Positions 32,243 through 40,218 of a DNA stretch of 64,000 nucleotides are shown one piece after another. Below the pieces are notes generated by a model that was not told the DNA's origin, searched no databases, and saw nothing but the letters and a program-made list of their open reading frames with translations. Positions within the stretch are counted from its first letter, which is position 1. Each line of letters starts with the position of its first letter. The translations under genes and the position numbers were made by a program. Source of the DNA: a virus; IMG/VR virus record IMGVR_UViG_3300035099_000181, positions 1 through 64,000 of that record; one strand, given 5' to 3'.

Positions 32243-35200
32243 TGTTCTTGAAGAAGGAGCAGAATATATTGCTGGCGCTTTAGTTGGCGTCGCTTCAATA
32301 GTTTTTCTTGGTCCTCTTGCGGTCCCTACCTTGGCTCCTTTCTTCGGGGGATTTATGGCTGCAGAAACCGCAGTAGGGCTTTCTATAGGTGCAGGATTTG
32401 CTGCTGCTGGTGGTCTTGCATATATGGCAGCAACTACAGTAGGAGCTTTAACTTCTATTCCTGAACTACCCAAGGTAGGTCAGGCAAGTCCAACATACGG
32501 GAAAGACTTCCTCTATGTCACCATTGCTGAGGGCATCCCGATAGGACGCGCGTATGGCCTTCTTCGGCTCGCCGGGAATGTTATCAGGACCAACGAGGCA
32601 ACAGATGCAGACTTGCGCATGATAGTCGCCCATTGCATGGGGGAGGCTAGCGCTCCTCTCGCATATGATGTTAACGAGGTTCTGTGGGACGGGCTTGGGA
32701 TCTCGGGAACTACAACTTACACTTTCCATTCAGGCACCACTTCTCAATTTGCGGATACAAGATTCCCTTCTGTCAGCGGCGTCTCCTCCCCATATCATGG
32801 TCTTGCATACACAGCATTTACCCTCCCGAAGGACACGAACCAGGTAGGCAATTCGCCCAATGTCACCGTCACGGGACATTGGCAAAAATGCACGCCCATA
32901 GGAGGGCCGAAGGGAGCTGGGGCCAAGATATGGTCTAACAATCCTGCTGTCGTGATGTACGACTGGTACGTCAATGTGGAGGGGTTCTCAGTCGAAGAGA
33001 TGGATAACGACAAGTTTCGAGAGCTTGAGACGTACTGTGACGACACACTTTCTGGAAATGCTGTTCCGATAATGCCCCCACTCAGTACAAATACAGTCAA
33101 AGCAACATCGGAATACTGGCCTGCAGGATTGAATCGGCATATGTTCTCTTTCGACAATCGCAGGTCTCTGACCGGAGACAGCTCCAACAGGCAGTGGTTC
33201 TCAGCCGCGGGCAGCACGACTAACCAGCGAATCAACGTTGACATGGGCCAGGCTTATGTCATCAACAAGGTCGTGATCGAGAATGCCCACACTTCTGGTG
33301 TCAATCTTACTTACGGAGTCCAGAACTTCTCCATCCAGGGAAGCAACGAACCCGCTGACTTCGCGGATGCCTCATGGGCCTCGACGGGCAACTGGGTAGA
33401 CGTGGCTGTAGGGAAGACAGCACAGCAGCATGTAGCCGCTGACACGGAAGACCCGCAGGAGTTCTCATTTAGCAACACCATCGCTTATCGTTACATCTCA
33501 TTCAAGTTCGCCAACAACTGGGGATCAGCTATTTCCATGGCCGTGCGAAGGATCACCATTTACGGGTATATGCCTAAGCGGTACACGTTTGACTATATCT
33601 TCGACTCCAAGATCACAGCAAATGACGCTAAGAAGATTATATGGCGCTCGTTTAACGGATGCTGCATACGGAGCCAGGGCAAAATCCGGCCAGTGTGGGA
33701 GTCGGCGAAGAATGTGTCTCATAACTTCACACTCGCTAACATAGTCAAGGGCAGCTTCTCCTGGTGGCGTCCGAAAGCGCCTAACATCATCAGGATCAAC
33801 TATATAGAGTCATACAACAAATGGCAGAAGGACTGCGTGGAGCTGAGGCGTGACGATGATATATCCCAGAACGGCGAGATCCTGTACGAGGAGGAGGCTT
33901 GGTATATAGCAAACGGGTCCATGGCTCGGAGGAGATGCCAGTTTGTGCATGACAAGGGAGCGATGACTGACGCCTGCTGCCGGCTTGGCGGGTTCAGTGA
34001 CTCTTCTCATTTAGAGATATATGACCGCGTGACCGTAACGCATCCGTTGCCTGGATGGACTGCAAAGGATTTCATTGTCAGGTCCAAGCAGGAGGATACT
34101 TTGGGACGTTGCGTGTTCGAGCTTGAGGCTTACTATGAAGGAATCTATCTCGGTGAGGAAGCAGAGCCTCAGAAGGGGTACATGTCATACTTGCCTAATC
34201 CTTTCGAATGCACTGAGCACGTCTCTTCCTTGGCTGCTTCTGCTACTTATTATTGGAATTCTGACGGACAGTATATTCCAAGAGTTCTGGTGACATATAC
34301 GCCTCCTGATGCCCTTGATTACAGCCGTTCTGCTATCTACGTCGGAACGGATGGGGTAAACTATTCTTTCTATGGATATGATGGGTCAAATGGCAGCGGA
34401 TTCTATGTCGTCGGTCCTGTGGCTGGATTCCAGGCAGGGGATACGTTATATGTGAAGGCAGTGGCAATAAACTCAAAAGGGATTGAGGCTGGGTTGAGTC
34501 TCTCCCCTTCCACCAATGTAGCAATTATGCTGCCTGTTATCCAGACTGCCTTAGATGATGCTCCCGTGTCAGGAGGCAGACTCTTCCTACCAAAGGGCAG
34601 TTATACATTAACATCAAGCGTAAGTGTGCCTGACAAGCCAATCAATTTTGTGGGAGCCGGTAGAAGTCTGACACAGATAACTTGTCCATCTGGAAGTACA
34701 GGATTTATATTCTATAATAAAACTAAGACTTTCAAAATGTCCTCTATGAAGATAATAGGAGGAGCTGATGCCGCATCCCCGTCTCCTTCGCCTGCTCTGA
34801 TACATTGCTACGGAGATGTCAATAATTCTATGAGTCTTTTCATGGAAGATATTCATTTTAATCCTCGCGATCCAAATCAATATGGAGCAACTGGACAGAT
34901 TGGAATAAGAATACATGATGGCAGTGCTGGTGTAATTAAAGCTTCTGCTTGTATGTTTGAAGGAGGAGCTGACGCAATTAGAGGAGGAACTTACGAGGAT
35001 GGTCAAACTGATTGGACGGGAACTTATGCTTTTGAAAATAATAAATTTATTGGCCAGATGCAAAGAGCAATTTTGTTATGGGGGGGAGGAGATTTAACCA
35101 TCTCTGGAAATGTGATTCAAGATTTTCGCTGGACAGGAATCACGATAGCGGCCAGTCCAAACAATTGCAACATTTCTAATAATATCATAGTAGGCGGAAA

Positions 35201-35690
35201 TGATGCCTTTTCCGGATCGACGGATATGTATGGAATGTTTTTAGCTGGAAATTACCTAAATGTAATAGGAAACAGCATCACGATGGCAGATACAAGATCG
35301 TCGGCAACTCATACAGGAATCTTTGCTGTGGCGGTCAACACATGTAAGATGGATGGAAATATCATAAAAATCTCATCTAACAATAAATACAAGTCCTATG
35401 GAATTTATGATTTTTCCTCTACTAGATGTTCTATACAAGGGAATGCTATAGCTATAGCTAATTCAAATGCTACGAGAGATCACTATGGTATCTTTTGTTG
35501 GGGTACAAGAGGAATCGTTTCAGGTAATTGGATAAATATGACGAATACTGGAGCCAATGATTATGGAATCTATCTTCCAGTTGGCGGCGATTATTATCAA
35601 GGTTATGACAATACTGTAGATAATGTAATTGCAACACAAGGACTTAGAGATCTTGGTTCTAGTAATAATGTCACTGTGAAGGAAGTCTGA
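32235..35690 (+). CDS. Large tail tip/fibre protein (gpJ-like) with discoidin and beta-helix domains, 1151 aa
   Basis: Residues 10-75 are hydrophobic and Ala/Gly-rich (gpI/K-like membrane-interacting start). Residues 90-280 and 460-650 resemble gpJ hub segments (YGKDFLYVTIAEGIPIGRAY; later RRDDDISQNGEILYEEEAWY). Residues about 300-440 form an F5/8-type C (discoidin) domain (RRSLTGDSSNRQWFSAAGST to MAVRRITIYGYMPKR). A fibronectin-like stretch leads into a C-terminal right-handed beta helix (LQTALD-type start IQTALDDAPVSGGRLFLPKG, then SGNVIQDFRWTGITIAASPN). The DNA becomes clearly AT-richer from about 34.5 kb, marking an exchanged receptor-binding part. Confidence 0.8.
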   Translation: MTDVLEEGAEYIAGALVGVASIVFLGPLAVPTLAPFFGGFMAAETAVGLSIGAGFAAAGGLAYMAATTVGALTSIPELPKVGQASPTYGKDFLYVTIAEGIPIGRAYGLLRLAGNVIRTNEATDADLRMIVAHCMGEASAPLAYDVNEVLWDGLGISGTTTYTFHSGTTSQFADTRFPSVSGVSSPYHGLAYTAFTLPKDTNQVGNSPNVTVTGHWQKCTPIGGPKGAGAKIWSNNPAVVMYDWYVNVEGFSVEEMDNDKFRELETYCDDTLSGNAVPIMPPLSTNTVKATSEYWPAGLNRHMFSFDNRRSLTGDSSNRQWFSAAGSTTNQRINVDMGQAYVINKVVIENAHTSGVNLTYGVQNFSIQGSNEPADFADASWASTGNWVDVAVGKTAQQHVAADTEDPQEFSFSNTIAYRYISFKFANNWGSAISMAVRRITIYGYMPKRYTFDYIFDSKITANDAKKIIWRSFNGCCIRSQGKIRPVWESAKNVSHNFTLANIVKGSFSWWRPKAPNIIRINYIESYNKWQKDCVELRRDDDISQNGEILYEEEAWYIANGSMARRRCQFVHDKGAMTDACCRLGGFSDSSHLEIYDRVTVTHPLPGWTAKDFIVRSKQEDTLGRCVFELEAYYEGIYLGEEAEPQKGYMSYLPNPFECTEHVSSLAASATYYWNSDGQYIPRVLVTYTPPDALDYSRSAIYVGTDGVNYSFYGYDGSNGSGFYVVGPVAGFQAGDTLYVKAVAINSKGIEAGLSLSPSTNVAIMLPVIQTALDDAPVSGGRLFLPKGSYTLTSSVSVPDKPINFVGAGRSLTQITCPSGSTGFIFYNKTKTFKMSSMKIIGGADAASPSPSPALIHCYGDVNNSMSLFMEDIHFNPRDPNQYGATGQIGIRIHDGSAGVIKASACMFEGGADAIRGGTYEDGQTDWTGTYAFENNKFIGQMQRAILLWGGGDLTISGNVIQDFRWTGITIAASPNNCNISNNIIVGGNDAFSGSTDMYGMFLAGNYLNVIGNSITMADTRSSATHTGIFAVAVNTCKMDGNIIKISSNNKYKSYGIYDFSSTRCSIQGNAIAIANSNATRDHYGIFCWGTRGIVSGNWINMTNTGANDYGIYLPVGGDYYQGYDNTVDNVIATQGLRDLGSSNNVTVKEV

Positions 35691-36121
35691 TGAATTGTGC
35701 TTTGTCTAGAAAAGACAATAATAGTATTAGTAATTTTTTGATTGATTGTATCAGGAAAGACAACAATCTTATTGGATCAAACATGAAACTACTAACTTCC
35801 AAGAAGTTGGAGGACTTCTGGATCTTGACGTGGACGAATGACATAGCCAATCCGATATTTGATGATTTTGGAATTTTATTGGGGTACGATAAGAAAGTCT
35901 CCGACCTGATTCCGCTTCCTGCGCCTTCCACAGCCACAAGGACTTCTCACATGGACTACGAGGCTGCCGTCAGAGTCAGAGAGCAACTATCTAGTCTAAC
36001 TTATGCACAGCTGGAATCTTACGTGAAGTCAAACGTAACCGACCTGCAATCCGTTAAGGACTATCTCGTGAAACTGTCCAAGGTCGTCCTGGCTATTATC
36101 AAAATGCAAGACAAGGAGTAA
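35690..36121 (+). CDS. Unknown protein after tail tip, 143 aa
   Basis: The ATG overlaps the tip stop as TGATG. The first third is AT-rich and continues the base composition of the tip gene's end; the rest returns to the usual one. The product has a helical C-terminus (YEAAVRVREQLSSLTYAQLE, SVKDYLVKLSKVVLAIIKMQ). No family recognised; it could be a fibre assembly protein or fibre attachment. Confidence 0.6.
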   Translation: MNCALSRKDNNSISNFLIDCIRKDNNLIGSNMKLLTSKKLEDFWILTWTNDIANPIFDDFGILLGYDKKVSDLIPLPAPSTATRTSHMDYEAAVRVREQLSSLTYAQLESYVKSNVTDLQSVKDYLVKLSKVVLAIIKMQDKE

Positions 36122-36124
36122 AAG

Positions 36125-36715
36125 ATGGGATGGCAAGATGTCGTAGGAAAGATAGCAGGAGTTGCTCCTATGCTCGGAGCAATTCTTGGTGGCCCTCTTG
36201 GAGGAGCTGCGGGAACCCTGGTCAAGACTGTCGCAAGTCTTCTTGGTTGTGAAGCAACTCCTGAAGCGATAGATGCGACTATTTCAGCTAATCCGGAAGC
36301 ATTACTGAAGCTCAGGGAATTTGAGGGTAATAATCGAATAGAGTTGGAAAAGATTGTCTTAGAGCATGCTAAGCTTGATGTCGAAAAGCAGCGCCTCGAA
36401 GTGCAGCAGGACATGGCAGCTCTATCAGAAGTCAACCAGACAATAAGAATAGAAGCCGCGAGTGAGCACTGGGCTCAGTGGGCATGGCGTCCTTACTGGG
36501 GATTTATTTCTGGAACCACTTTTTTCGTTGTCTGTTCCTTCGTTTGCTACCTCTGCTACGAGGCGATAGTAGAGAAAGACCCTACGGCAGTAGGTATGAT
36601 CCCGGTCATTATAGGAGCATTCACAACTCTTTTTGCGGTTCCTGGGGCTATCCTCGGCATAACAGCCTGGGGCCGGAATCAACTCAAGGAGGCTCAGGTA
36701 AAGAAAATCATATAG
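36125..36715 (+). CDS. Holin-like membrane protein (3-TM), 196 aa
   Basis: The N-terminal part has a Gly/Ala-rich hydrophobic segment (GVAPMLGAILGGPLGGAAGTL, about 12-31), the middle is a coiled coil (LREFEGNNRIELEKIVLEHA), and the C-terminus has two transmembrane helices around WAWRPYWGFISGTTFFVVCS (about 118-140) and GMIPVIIGAFTTLFAVPGAI (about 157-176). This matches the gene-transfer-agent-type 3-TM holin family with its WRP motif. No endolysin lies beside it. Confidence 0.75.
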   Translation: MGWQDVVGKIAGVAPMLGAILGGPLGGAAGTLVKTVASLLGCEATPEAIDATISANPEALLKLREFEGNNRIELEKIVLEHAKLDVEKQRLEVQQDMAALSEVNQTIRIEAASEHWAQWAWRPYWGFISGTTFFVVCSFVCYLCYEAIVEKDPTAVGMIPVIIGAFTTLFAVPGAILGITAWGRNQLKEAQVKKII

Positions 36716-36719
36716 ACAG

Positions 36720-36747
36720 TTTACTTTTCGTAAAATCACGCTATAAT
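36720..36747 (+). promoter_or_regulatory. Sigma70-like promoter giving a near-leaderless transcript
   Basis: TTTACT (36720-36725), a 16-bp spacer and a perfect TATAAT (36742-36747) precede an ATG at 36754. Transcription would start within a base or two of that ATG, so the mRNA may be leaderless. No ribosome binding site lies before the ATG, which agrees with this. Confidence 0.55.
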
Positions 36748-36753
36748 ATAAGC

Positions 36754-37068
36754 ATGAACTACGCTTATCTCAGATCGAGAATGATTCCTATCTTCTCGGA
36801 AGGGCCTTTGCCGGAGGGTAGGTGGCTTCCTATCTCCGCGGTGGCAGCCAAGGTCGGGAAATCGAATCAGACCGTCCGGCTCTGGTACCTCTCCGGGAAA
36901 ATTCGGGGGCTGAAACCGAAAAAGGGGGCCCTACTCGCCAGTCTGGATGACGCAGAAAAGGTTCTCTGCGACCAGGCCAAGAATGTCCAATATCCTCAAG
37001 ACGTTACGCGAAAAATGGCGTTTCTCAAAGAAATTCCCCGAAAATCAAAGAAACGCAAGCCTTTGTAA
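36754..37068 (+). CDS. MerR/excisionase-like helix-turn-helix protein, 104 aa
   Basis: The block LPISAVAAKVGKSNQTVRLW (residues 27-46), followed by YLSGKIRGLKPKKGALLASLDDAEK, is a typical winged helix-turn-helix that reads DNA, with the wing carrying KPKKG. The basic tail ends KSKKRKPL. It has its own TATAAT promoter and marks the switch from the late structural operon to the accessory region, so it may regulate that region. Confidence 0.75.
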   Translation: MNYAYLRSRMIPIFSEGPLPEGRWLPISAVAAKVGKSNQTVRLWYLSGKIRGLKPKKGALLASLDDAEKVLCDQAKNVQYPQDVTRKMAFLKEIPRKSKKRKPL

Positions 37069-37542
37069 ATAGTGAGTTTGATTAGCAATTTAGTGTAAGC
37101 CTCTTAAGCGAGGAAACAGGATCGGATCAAGAGCGATATAAGGGCTAAACCGAGAGTCTCTTAAAAACGATTCTACGCTGTCTAAGAGGTGTTCCAAAGA
37201 GCCTCTCGAGGCTTACCCATCCTCCTTATATATATAGGACTGACCCGTAAAAAAGTTTCAGTCCGCCAAAAATTTCTTTTCCAATCATTTCGGCTAGTTA
37301 CGCGAAAATCAACGAAAATCCAAGAGAATCTATCAAAACGAGAGCCTTTCACACGGATCAAGGCTCTAATCTCCCCTAATCGGCTCCAATCCCACCGTAC
37401 CGGATTTTACTTTTCCTAAAAAGGAGCGTATTTTTCTATTTAATGATGGTGAGGGTCTTTGAGATGGATGGTGAGGGTTTTTGAGATGGCTTGACGGAGT
37501 TGGGGCGACAGAAAGCCCCGACGATCTTAAAGGAGGCAGGAG
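37069..37542. other. Non-coding region with hairpins and duplicated leader (copy 1)
   Basis: No gene is supported here. It contains a short hairpin at 37207-37214 (CTCTCGAG) within the palindrome GCCTCTCGAGGC, and from 37237 the first copy of a duplicated leader. That leader shows GGACTGA...TCAGTCC, then AGAGCCTT...AAGGCTCT (8-bp stem) near 37341-37367, a doubled GATGGTGAGGGT motif, and GGGGC/GCCCC just before AAAGGAGG of the small gene at 37543. It could produce a structured leader RNA. Confidence 0.6.
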
Positions 37543-37677
37543 ATGGACGATCTTTTAGAGAAAATCAGGGAAGCGGCTGTCCGCGCTATTGCGGCGATGG
37601 ACACGGCTTTATTAGAAGACGCGGTAGAGAACTGGGAGGTTGCTCTCCCAGAAATTGAGATGTTAATTTTTTCTTGA
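37543..37677 (+). CDS. 44-aa small protein, tandem copy 1
   Basis: AAAGGAGG lies 7 nt before the ATG. The product MDDLLEKIREAAVRAIAAMD continues with LLEDAVENWEVALPEIEMLIFS. A near-identical gene lies 446 bp downstream, and the upstream leader is duplicated too. The amino acid changes between copies are conservative, suggesting both are, or were recently, translated. It is a short amphipathic helix plus acidic tail; function unknown. Confidence 0.7.
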   Translation: MDDLLEKIREAAVRAIAAMDTALLEDAVENWEVALPEIEMLIFS

Positions 37678-37988
37678 CCAGCTTCCTCGACGGACTCTGT
37701 TCTGTCCGCCGAGGAGAGGATGACTGGGACTGACCCATGAAAAAAGTTTCAGTCCGCCAAAAATTTCTTTTCCAATCATTTCGGCTAGTTACGCGAGAAT
37801 CGACAAAAATCCAAGGGAATCTATCAAAACGAGAGCCTTTCACGTGAATCAAGGCTCTAATCTCTCCTAATCGGCTCTAATACCACCGTACCGGATTTTA
37901 CTTTTCCTAAAAAGGGGCGTATTTTTCTATTTAATGATGGTGAGGGTTTTTGAGATCTTGACACTGATAATCTTAAAGGAGATAGGAG
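37678..37988. other. Duplicated leader copy 2 and spacer
   Basis: No gene is supported. At 37689-37718 is an imperfect hairpin (CCTCGACGGAC/GTCCGCCGAGG). From 37727 the leader of copy 1 is repeated almost base for base, including the AAGGCTCT stem with a changed loop, but 44 bp near its end are missing. It ends in AAAGGAGATAGGAG before the next small gene. Confidence 0.65.
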
Positions 37989-38123
37989 ATGGACATTTTA
38001 GAGAAAATCAGGGAAGCGGCTGTCCGCGCTATTGCGGCGATGGACGCCACGATAGTGGAGGATGCGGTAGAGAATTGGGAGGTTAACCTCCCAGAGATTG
38101 AATTTTTTCTTGTGACTGACTGA
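37989..38123 (+). CDS. 44-aa small protein, tandem copy 2
   Basis: This is a paralogue of the gene at 37543, starting MDILEKIREAAVRAIAAMDA and ending EIEFFLVTD. A GGAGATAGGAG leader precedes it. The reading frame beyond its TGA stays open for about 60 codons, through a hairpin element repeated at 38957. The stop context is GAC TGA CCC, the same as in the gene ending at 38962. Confidence 0.7.
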   Translation: MDILEKIREAAVRAIAAMDATIVEDAVENWEVNLPEIEFFLVTD

Positions 38124-38182
38124 CCCGGCGACGGGGCATCGACCTTCTCGCCGATGCCCTGCAACGGGGCCAGTTTCAACCC
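38115..38182. repeat. Hairpin element, copy A
   Basis: ACTGACCC, then the stem GGGCATCG (38134-38141), loop ACCTTCTCGC (38142-38151), stem CGATGCCC (38152-38159), and CAACGGGGCCAGTTTCAACC. The same element occurs at 38957-39022 with the loop exactly reverse-complemented. The outer ACTGACCC and GGGGCCAGT can extend the stem. Confidence 0.85.
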
Positions 38183-38327
38183 GAGGGAGTATTCCACCGA
38201 GGTGGCCAGGGCGCAACTCCCTGGCGGGCGGCTGGCCAAAGGGACGCTCTTACCCCGAGAGCATGTGAGGAGGGTGCGACTCCCTCCTGGGGGGAGCGTC
38301 CCAATTTAGAAAAGAAGGAGAGGGGAA

Positions 38328-38534
38328 ATGAACGACGACGCGAAGATCGGGCACATTCTTGTCCGTGATATTTGCCGGAACGGCGGGCTTTTCCGCTGCC
38401 GCATTGTCAAAGTGACCGCCAAGACTCTGATCCTCGAGAACGACGTGAAAGTGCGTCGTTCCGATGGCTACGAACTCGGGTCCCGCAGCAATCGCGGGTC
38501 CTGGGAGGGCGCTCGCTATTGGAGAGTGCCCTGA
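38328..38534 (+). CDS. Small basic protein, 68 aa
   Basis: AGAAGGAGAGGGG precedes the ATG. The product MNDDAKIGHILVRDICRNGG is followed by FRCRIVKVTAKTLILENDVK and a basic tail, suggesting a small SH3/OB-like barrel. The leader carries the hairpin CTCCC/GGGGAG and the repeated GAGCGTCCCAA string. No family recognised. Confidence 0.65.
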   Translation: MNDDAKIGHILVRDICRNGGLFRCRIVKVTAKTLILENDVKVRRSDGYELGSRSNRGSWEGARYWRVP

Positions 38535-38605
38535 TTAGAGGGGATTGCATAAGGCCAGGCACGGGGCCTGGCCAGAAACGCCTGCAAGGGCAAGGGAGGG
38601 GAGCC

Positions 38606-38791
38606 ATGACGGCGGCGGACCTGAAGAAAGAAATCGCCCGGTTGGACGCGATAAACGCGCCCGACCGAGCATACCGGTCGTTGTTCAGCTCAATGACGCG
38701 CCTCAGCCTGCGCCGCGGGCAAACATGGCGCGGGCGGGCCCTGGCCTGGTTGGCCAGGGAAACGGCCCTACGGGGGCAAGGAGAGGAATGA
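38606..38791 (+). CDS. Small helical protein, 61 aa
   Basis: I place the start at 38606 after GGGAGGGGAG. The product MTAADLKKEIARLDAINAPD is one helix followed by an Arg-rich segment (MTRLSLRRGQTWRGRALAWL). The stop TGA is immediately followed by the ATG of the next gene. High GC and short overlapped genes mark this as an accessory cassette. Confidence 0.6.
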   Translation: MTAADLKKEIARLDAINAPDRAYRSLFSSMTRLSLRRGQTWRGRALAWLARETALRGQGEE

Positions 38792-38962
38792 ATGAAAATT
38801 TGTCAAAATTCTCAGGGCCAGGCCGAGGGCGGGTGTCGTGCGTTTTGCGACGCCTGCTGCAAGCCAGCAGACGCGGCAGGCTGCGAGGCCTGCGCATGGA
38901 CCGGTATCCAACAATACCGGTGCTCCGAGTGTGAACTCATTAGAGTTCAGCTCGGAGACTGA
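38792..38962 (+). CDS. Cys-rich metal-binding-like protein, 56 aa
   Basis: AAGGAGAGG precedes the ATG. The product has eleven candidate positions rich in Cys: C4, C15, C19, C22, C23, C31, C34, C44 and C47, with CxxC pairs CEAC and CSEC. It looks like a small zinc ribbon or knuckle. It ends QLGD-TGA in the GACTGACCC of hairpin copy B. Beyond the stop the frame stays open for another 34 codons. Confidence 0.65.
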   Translation: MKICQNSQGQAEGGCRAFCDACCKPADAAGCEACAWTGIQQYRCSECELIRVQLGD

Positions 38963-39022
38963 CCCAGCGACGGGGCATCGGCGAGAAGGTCGATGCCCTG
39001 CAACGGGGCCAGTTTCAACCCG
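38957..39022. repeat. Hairpin element, copy B (loop inverted)
   Basis: The stem GGGCATCG (38973-38980) and CGATGCCC (38991-38998) are identical to copy A, but the loop GCGAGAAGGT (38981-38990) is the exact reverse complement of copy A's ACCTTCTCGC. Flanks ACTGACCC and CAACGGGGCCAGTTTCAACC are conserved and not inverted. Confidence 0.9.
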
Positions 39023-39050
39023 GAAGAGTGTCACTCCCTCCTGGGGGGAG

Positions 39051-39094
39051 CGTCCCAAAAATTCTAACGCCCCTACGGGGACAAGGAGGAAAGA
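39051..39094 (+). promoter_or_regulatory. Repeated leader with hairpin before RBS, copy 1
   Basis: A 26-bp string from CGTCCCAAAAATTC to CCCCTAC (39051-39076) is identical to 40202-40227. It ends in a CCCC-TAC-GGGG hairpin just before AAGGAGG. A similar CCCTACGGGGG lies before the gene at 38792. The hairpin so close to the ribosome site could tune translation. Confidence 0.6.
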
Positions 39095-39442
39095 ATGAGA
39101 ATTCGAGTTTGGAGAACAAGTGAGTGTTTTGGCGAGGTGTGTCCTCAGTGCGGGGGCCCGCTGCCGGAGACAGAAGTTTGGACCGCCAGAACAGCGACTT
39201 TTTTTTGCTGCGCTGCCTGCGCGCTCGCAGGCACAGGTTATGCAGATCTCTCCGCCGCGATTGAGGCGCTTGACGCTCGCGGGGAGGAGATAGAGGCCCT
39301 CCTGGCGATTTTGAGCCAGGAGGGGTTCGGCGGTCGAGAGGACATCGCGACGACGGACACCGCCTGCCAGCTCCTCGCAGAGGAGCGGCTGGTGTGGCTA
39401 CGGGACACGCGAATCGCCGACGAGCGATCCGCCGGACGGTAA
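39095..39442 (+). CDS. Zinc-ribbon-like small protein, 115 aa
   Basis: Residues 11-43 carry CFGEVCPQCGGPLPE and TFFCCAACALAG, a two-CxxC zinc ribbon like those of small FYVE/MYM-type or protein-interaction modules. The second half is a charged helix (DARGEEIEALLAILSQEGFG). A strong ribosome site (AAGGAGGAAAG) precedes the ATG. A rho-independent terminator follows directly, so this ends a transcript. Confidence 0.65.
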   Translation: MRIRVWRTSECFGEVCPQCGGPLPETEVWTARTATFFCCAACALAGTGYADLSAAIEALDARGEEIEALLAILSQEGFGGREDIATTDTACQLLAEERLVWLRDTRIADERSAGR

Positions 39443-39446
39443 ATTT

Positions 39447-39487
39447 GAGGCTGCCTGGGGAATTTTCCCTGGGTGGCCTTTTTTATT
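39447..39487 (+). terminator. Rho-independent terminator
   Basis: GAGGCTGCCTGGGGAA pairs, with wobble pairs, to TTCCCTGGGTGGCC around a short TT loop, and is followed by TTTTTTATTT. It lies 5 bp after the stop of the zinc-ribbon gene and is the clearest intrinsic terminator in the window. Confidence 0.75.
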
Positions 39488-39510
39488 TCAATGCCTGAGG
39501 GAGGAGTGAG

Positions 39511-40218
39511 ATGGATCGGGAAGAACTTGAGAGAATAGTAAGAGAGGCGCGACAAATCGGGCATACGCCCGATCTAAATGGCGCCGACCTGTGCGGCATC
39601 AACCTGCGCGGCATCGACTTGAGCGATGCTAACTTAAACGGCGCCGATTTCTACGGCGCCAATTTAAATGGCACTGATTTAACCAACGCCGACCTGTGCG
39701 GCGCCGACCTCAATGGAGTCGATTTGCGGGAAGCCGACCTGGTAGGTGCCAGGTTGGTCGATGCCGATTTGCGGGAGGCCAATTTGATAGGCGCCGACTT
39801 AAGCGCCGCTGATTTGCACTGGGGCAAATTAAGCGGCAGCTGTCTGCGCGAGGCCGATTTCCACGGCGCCTGTTTAAATGGCGCCGATTTGAGCGGCGCT
39901 AACTTGATGGGCGCCAATTTAACAGATGCCAATTTAACAGATGCCAATTTAACAGGCGCCGACTTGAGCGGCGCCATAACGGATCAGCATATCTGGTCCG
40001 TAGACGGGATTGGCTCCGCCAGGCGGCGGACAACGTATTGGCTTGAGGCAGACCGTATATACTGCGGCTGCCAAACTTATACTCTGGCCGAATTCAGGGC
40101 CAGAGTTGGTCAGGAATACCCTGACCTATCAAGTATTTATCGTCGTCAGTACGAGGCGGCCGTGGCGTATTTCGAGACGCTGGCCACAATCGCGAGGGGA
40201 ACGTCCCAAAAATTCTAA
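39511..40218 (+). CDS. Pentapeptide-repeat protein, 235 aa
   Basis: Residues about 20-155 are roughly 27 pentapeptide repeats of the A(D/N)LxG type, such as LNGADLCGINLRGIDLSDAN, which fold into a right-handed quadrilateral beta helix. Residues 165-235 are a separate C-terminal domain (TTYWLEADRIYCGCQTYTLA) seen after pentapeptide repeats in other phage proteins. Qnr/MfpA proteins of this fold mimic DNA and bind gyrase; that role here is only a possibility, since many such proteins have other functions. GGGAGGAG precedes the ATG. Confidence 0.85.
   Translation: MDREELERIVREARQIGHTPDLNGADLCGINLRGIDLSDANLNGADFYGANLNGTDLTNADLCGADLNGVDLREADLVGARLVDADLREANLIGADLSAADLHWGKLSGSCLREADFHGACLNGADLSGANLMGANLTDANLTDANLTGADLSGAITDQHIWSVDGIGSARRRTTYWLEADRIYCGCQTYTLAEFRARVGQEYPDLSSIYRRQYEAAVAYFETLATIARGTSQKF

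Noticed and set aside
37069-37230. Possible tRNA or terminator after the HTH gene
   Set aside because: The hairpins do not form a cloverleaf, no CCA or TTC loop is present, and no T run follows the palindrome.
38372-38605. Upstream extension of the 61-aa ORF at 38606
   Set aside because: It overlaps the gene at 38328 in another frame and has no ribosome site, while ATG 38606 has GGGAGGGGAG.
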